From Opitutus sp. ER46 (GTDB lineage Bacteria > Verrucomicrobiota > Verrucomicrobiia > Opitutales > Opitutaceae), in the NCBI RefSeq assembly GCF_003054705.1, contig NZ_QAYX01000019.1:124001-188000 (forward strand): DNA of 64,000 nt, given 5' to 3'. Below, piece after piece: positions 63,371 to 64,000 of this stretch; the first letter of the stretch is position 1; each line of letters starts with the position of its first letter. Under the pieces are notes generated by a model. The model was given only the letters and a program-made list of their open reading frames with translations. It was not told the origin of the DNA and did no database searches. Position numbers and translations under genes: made by a program.

Positions 63371-64000
63371 ATGTCCCCGACCTTCGTCCTCTTCCGCCAG
63401 GCCCTCCTGAGCTTCCGCCGCGCCCGCGCCGCGATCGTCATCACGTTCGTCGTTCCCGTCGTGCTGATCTACCTCTTCGGCCACGTCTTCGGCCTGTACG
63501 GCAAGGAGTCCGGCCCCACCGGCATCACCCTGGCCGTCCTCAACCTGAGCCCCGAGCCCGCCGCGGTGAAACTTGTCGCCGCGCTGCAGGCGGAGAAGAC
63601 GTTCCGCGTCATCACCACGCAGCGCGACGCCCAAGGCGTCGAGCAGCTGTTGACCGAGGCGGCGATCCGCACCGCGCTCCGGGACAACGCCTACCGCCAC
63701 GCCCTGATCATCCCGGCCGATCTCCTGCGCGACGACGCACTCGGCGTGCACCTGCGGTTCCTCACCAATCCGCGCAACGAAATCGAATCCCAGATGGTGA
63801 ACGGCGTCCTGCAGAAGACGGTGTTCTCGAATGTGCCCCAGCTCCTGGGCAGCTCGCTGCAGCGGCGCGCCCGGAGCTTCCTCGGCGCGGAGCGCCAGGA
63901 GGCGTTCAACGGCGCGATCGCCTCGGCCGTCTCCTCCGCCTTCGGCACCGAACGTGCCGCGGTCCTCAAGCGGATCGAGGCGGGCGACGTCTTCGGCACC
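63371..64000 (+). CDS. ABC-2 type permease, N-terminal part cut by the window edge
   Basis: The frame starts at ATG 63371 (MSPTFVLFRQALLSFRRARA) and is open to the window end (210 residues seen). A first helix (IVITFVVPVVLIYLFGHVFG) is followed by a large extracytoplasmic segment with ITLAVLNLSPEPAAVKLVAA and LTNPRNEIESQMVNGVLQK, the layout of ABC-2 permeases of the YhgE/DrrB-like kind. It forms a transporter with the upstream ATPase. Confidence 0.88.
   Translation, partial: MSPTFVLFRQALLSFRRARAAIVITFVVPVVLIYLFGHVFGLYGKESGPTGITLAVLNLSPEPAAVKLVAALQAEKTFRVITTQRDAQGVEQLLTEAAIRTALRDNAYRHALIIPADLLRDDALGVHLRFLTNPRNEIESQMVNGVLQKTVFSNVPQLLGSSLQRRARSFLGAERQEAFNGAIASAVSSAFGTERAAVLKRIEAGDVFGT

Noticed and set aside
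61100-63751. Extension of the histidine kinase to 883 residues
   Set aside because: Upstream of about 62350 the frame is antisense to the clear ABC ATPase and permease genes and has no domain.

Overview
The window reads as a high-GC bacterial chromosome segment from the Verrucomicrobia, most likely the family Opitutaceae. That placement is inferred from gene content and intergenic repeats, not from a marker search. The supporting points are a Bacteroidetes-type long PurF, a full-length PurL with fused glutaminase, many secreted plant-polysaccharide enzymes, a duplicated-type orphan permease, start codons with few strong ribosome binding sites, and GC-rich third positions that create long antisense shadow frames. 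I see no rRNA, tRNA, CRISPR array, prophage or complete insertion sequence.

Left part (1-16 kb): a cut-off chemoreceptor, a secreted pectate lyase, and a de novo purine block. The purine block is purF, an ORF6N-domain gene and purM on the minus strand, diverging from purL. An MFS exporter follows. Next is an L-rhamnose locus (URO-D-fold protein, rhaT, rhaM) divergent from an AraC regulator. A three-lipoprotein CsgG / DUF4810 / DUF799 cassette comes after that.

Middle part (17-45 kb): mostly housekeeping genes. These are a TGS-type nucleoside kinase, xerD, infA, tadA, Mn-type superoxide dismutase, a TolB-like protein, an Mrp ATPase, rpmG, a putative c-di-AMP synthase with an N-terminal PTS EIIA domain, a lone nuoA, dnaG-rpoD, tatA, a KefB-like antiporter, mreBCD with penicillin-binding protein 2, and a MoxR / DUF58 / transglutaminase cassette. 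A 737-base gene-free stretch (39933-40669) is full of short repeats, including three copies of a 15-base motif that look like one end of an IS21-type element.

Right part (45-64 kb): accessory. It holds a polytopic membrane protein resembling glycosyltransferases, then three large secreted carbohydrate-active proteins (beta-helix fusion, GH105-like, six-hairpin glycosidase-like). After these come a TPR protein, an ADOP-type permease, an ECF sigma factor with a small membrane partner, and a NarL-type two-component pair divergent from an ABC-2 exporter that runs off the right edge. Together with the pectate lyase and the rhamnose uptake locus, the secreted enzymes suggest use of pectin or rhamnogalacturonan.

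The most interesting items are the EIIA / diadenylate cyclase fusion, the ORF6N gene inside the purine operon, the proline-rich tails on RpoD and IF-1, the CxxC-less Mrp protein, and several unexplained palindromic intergenic repeats.
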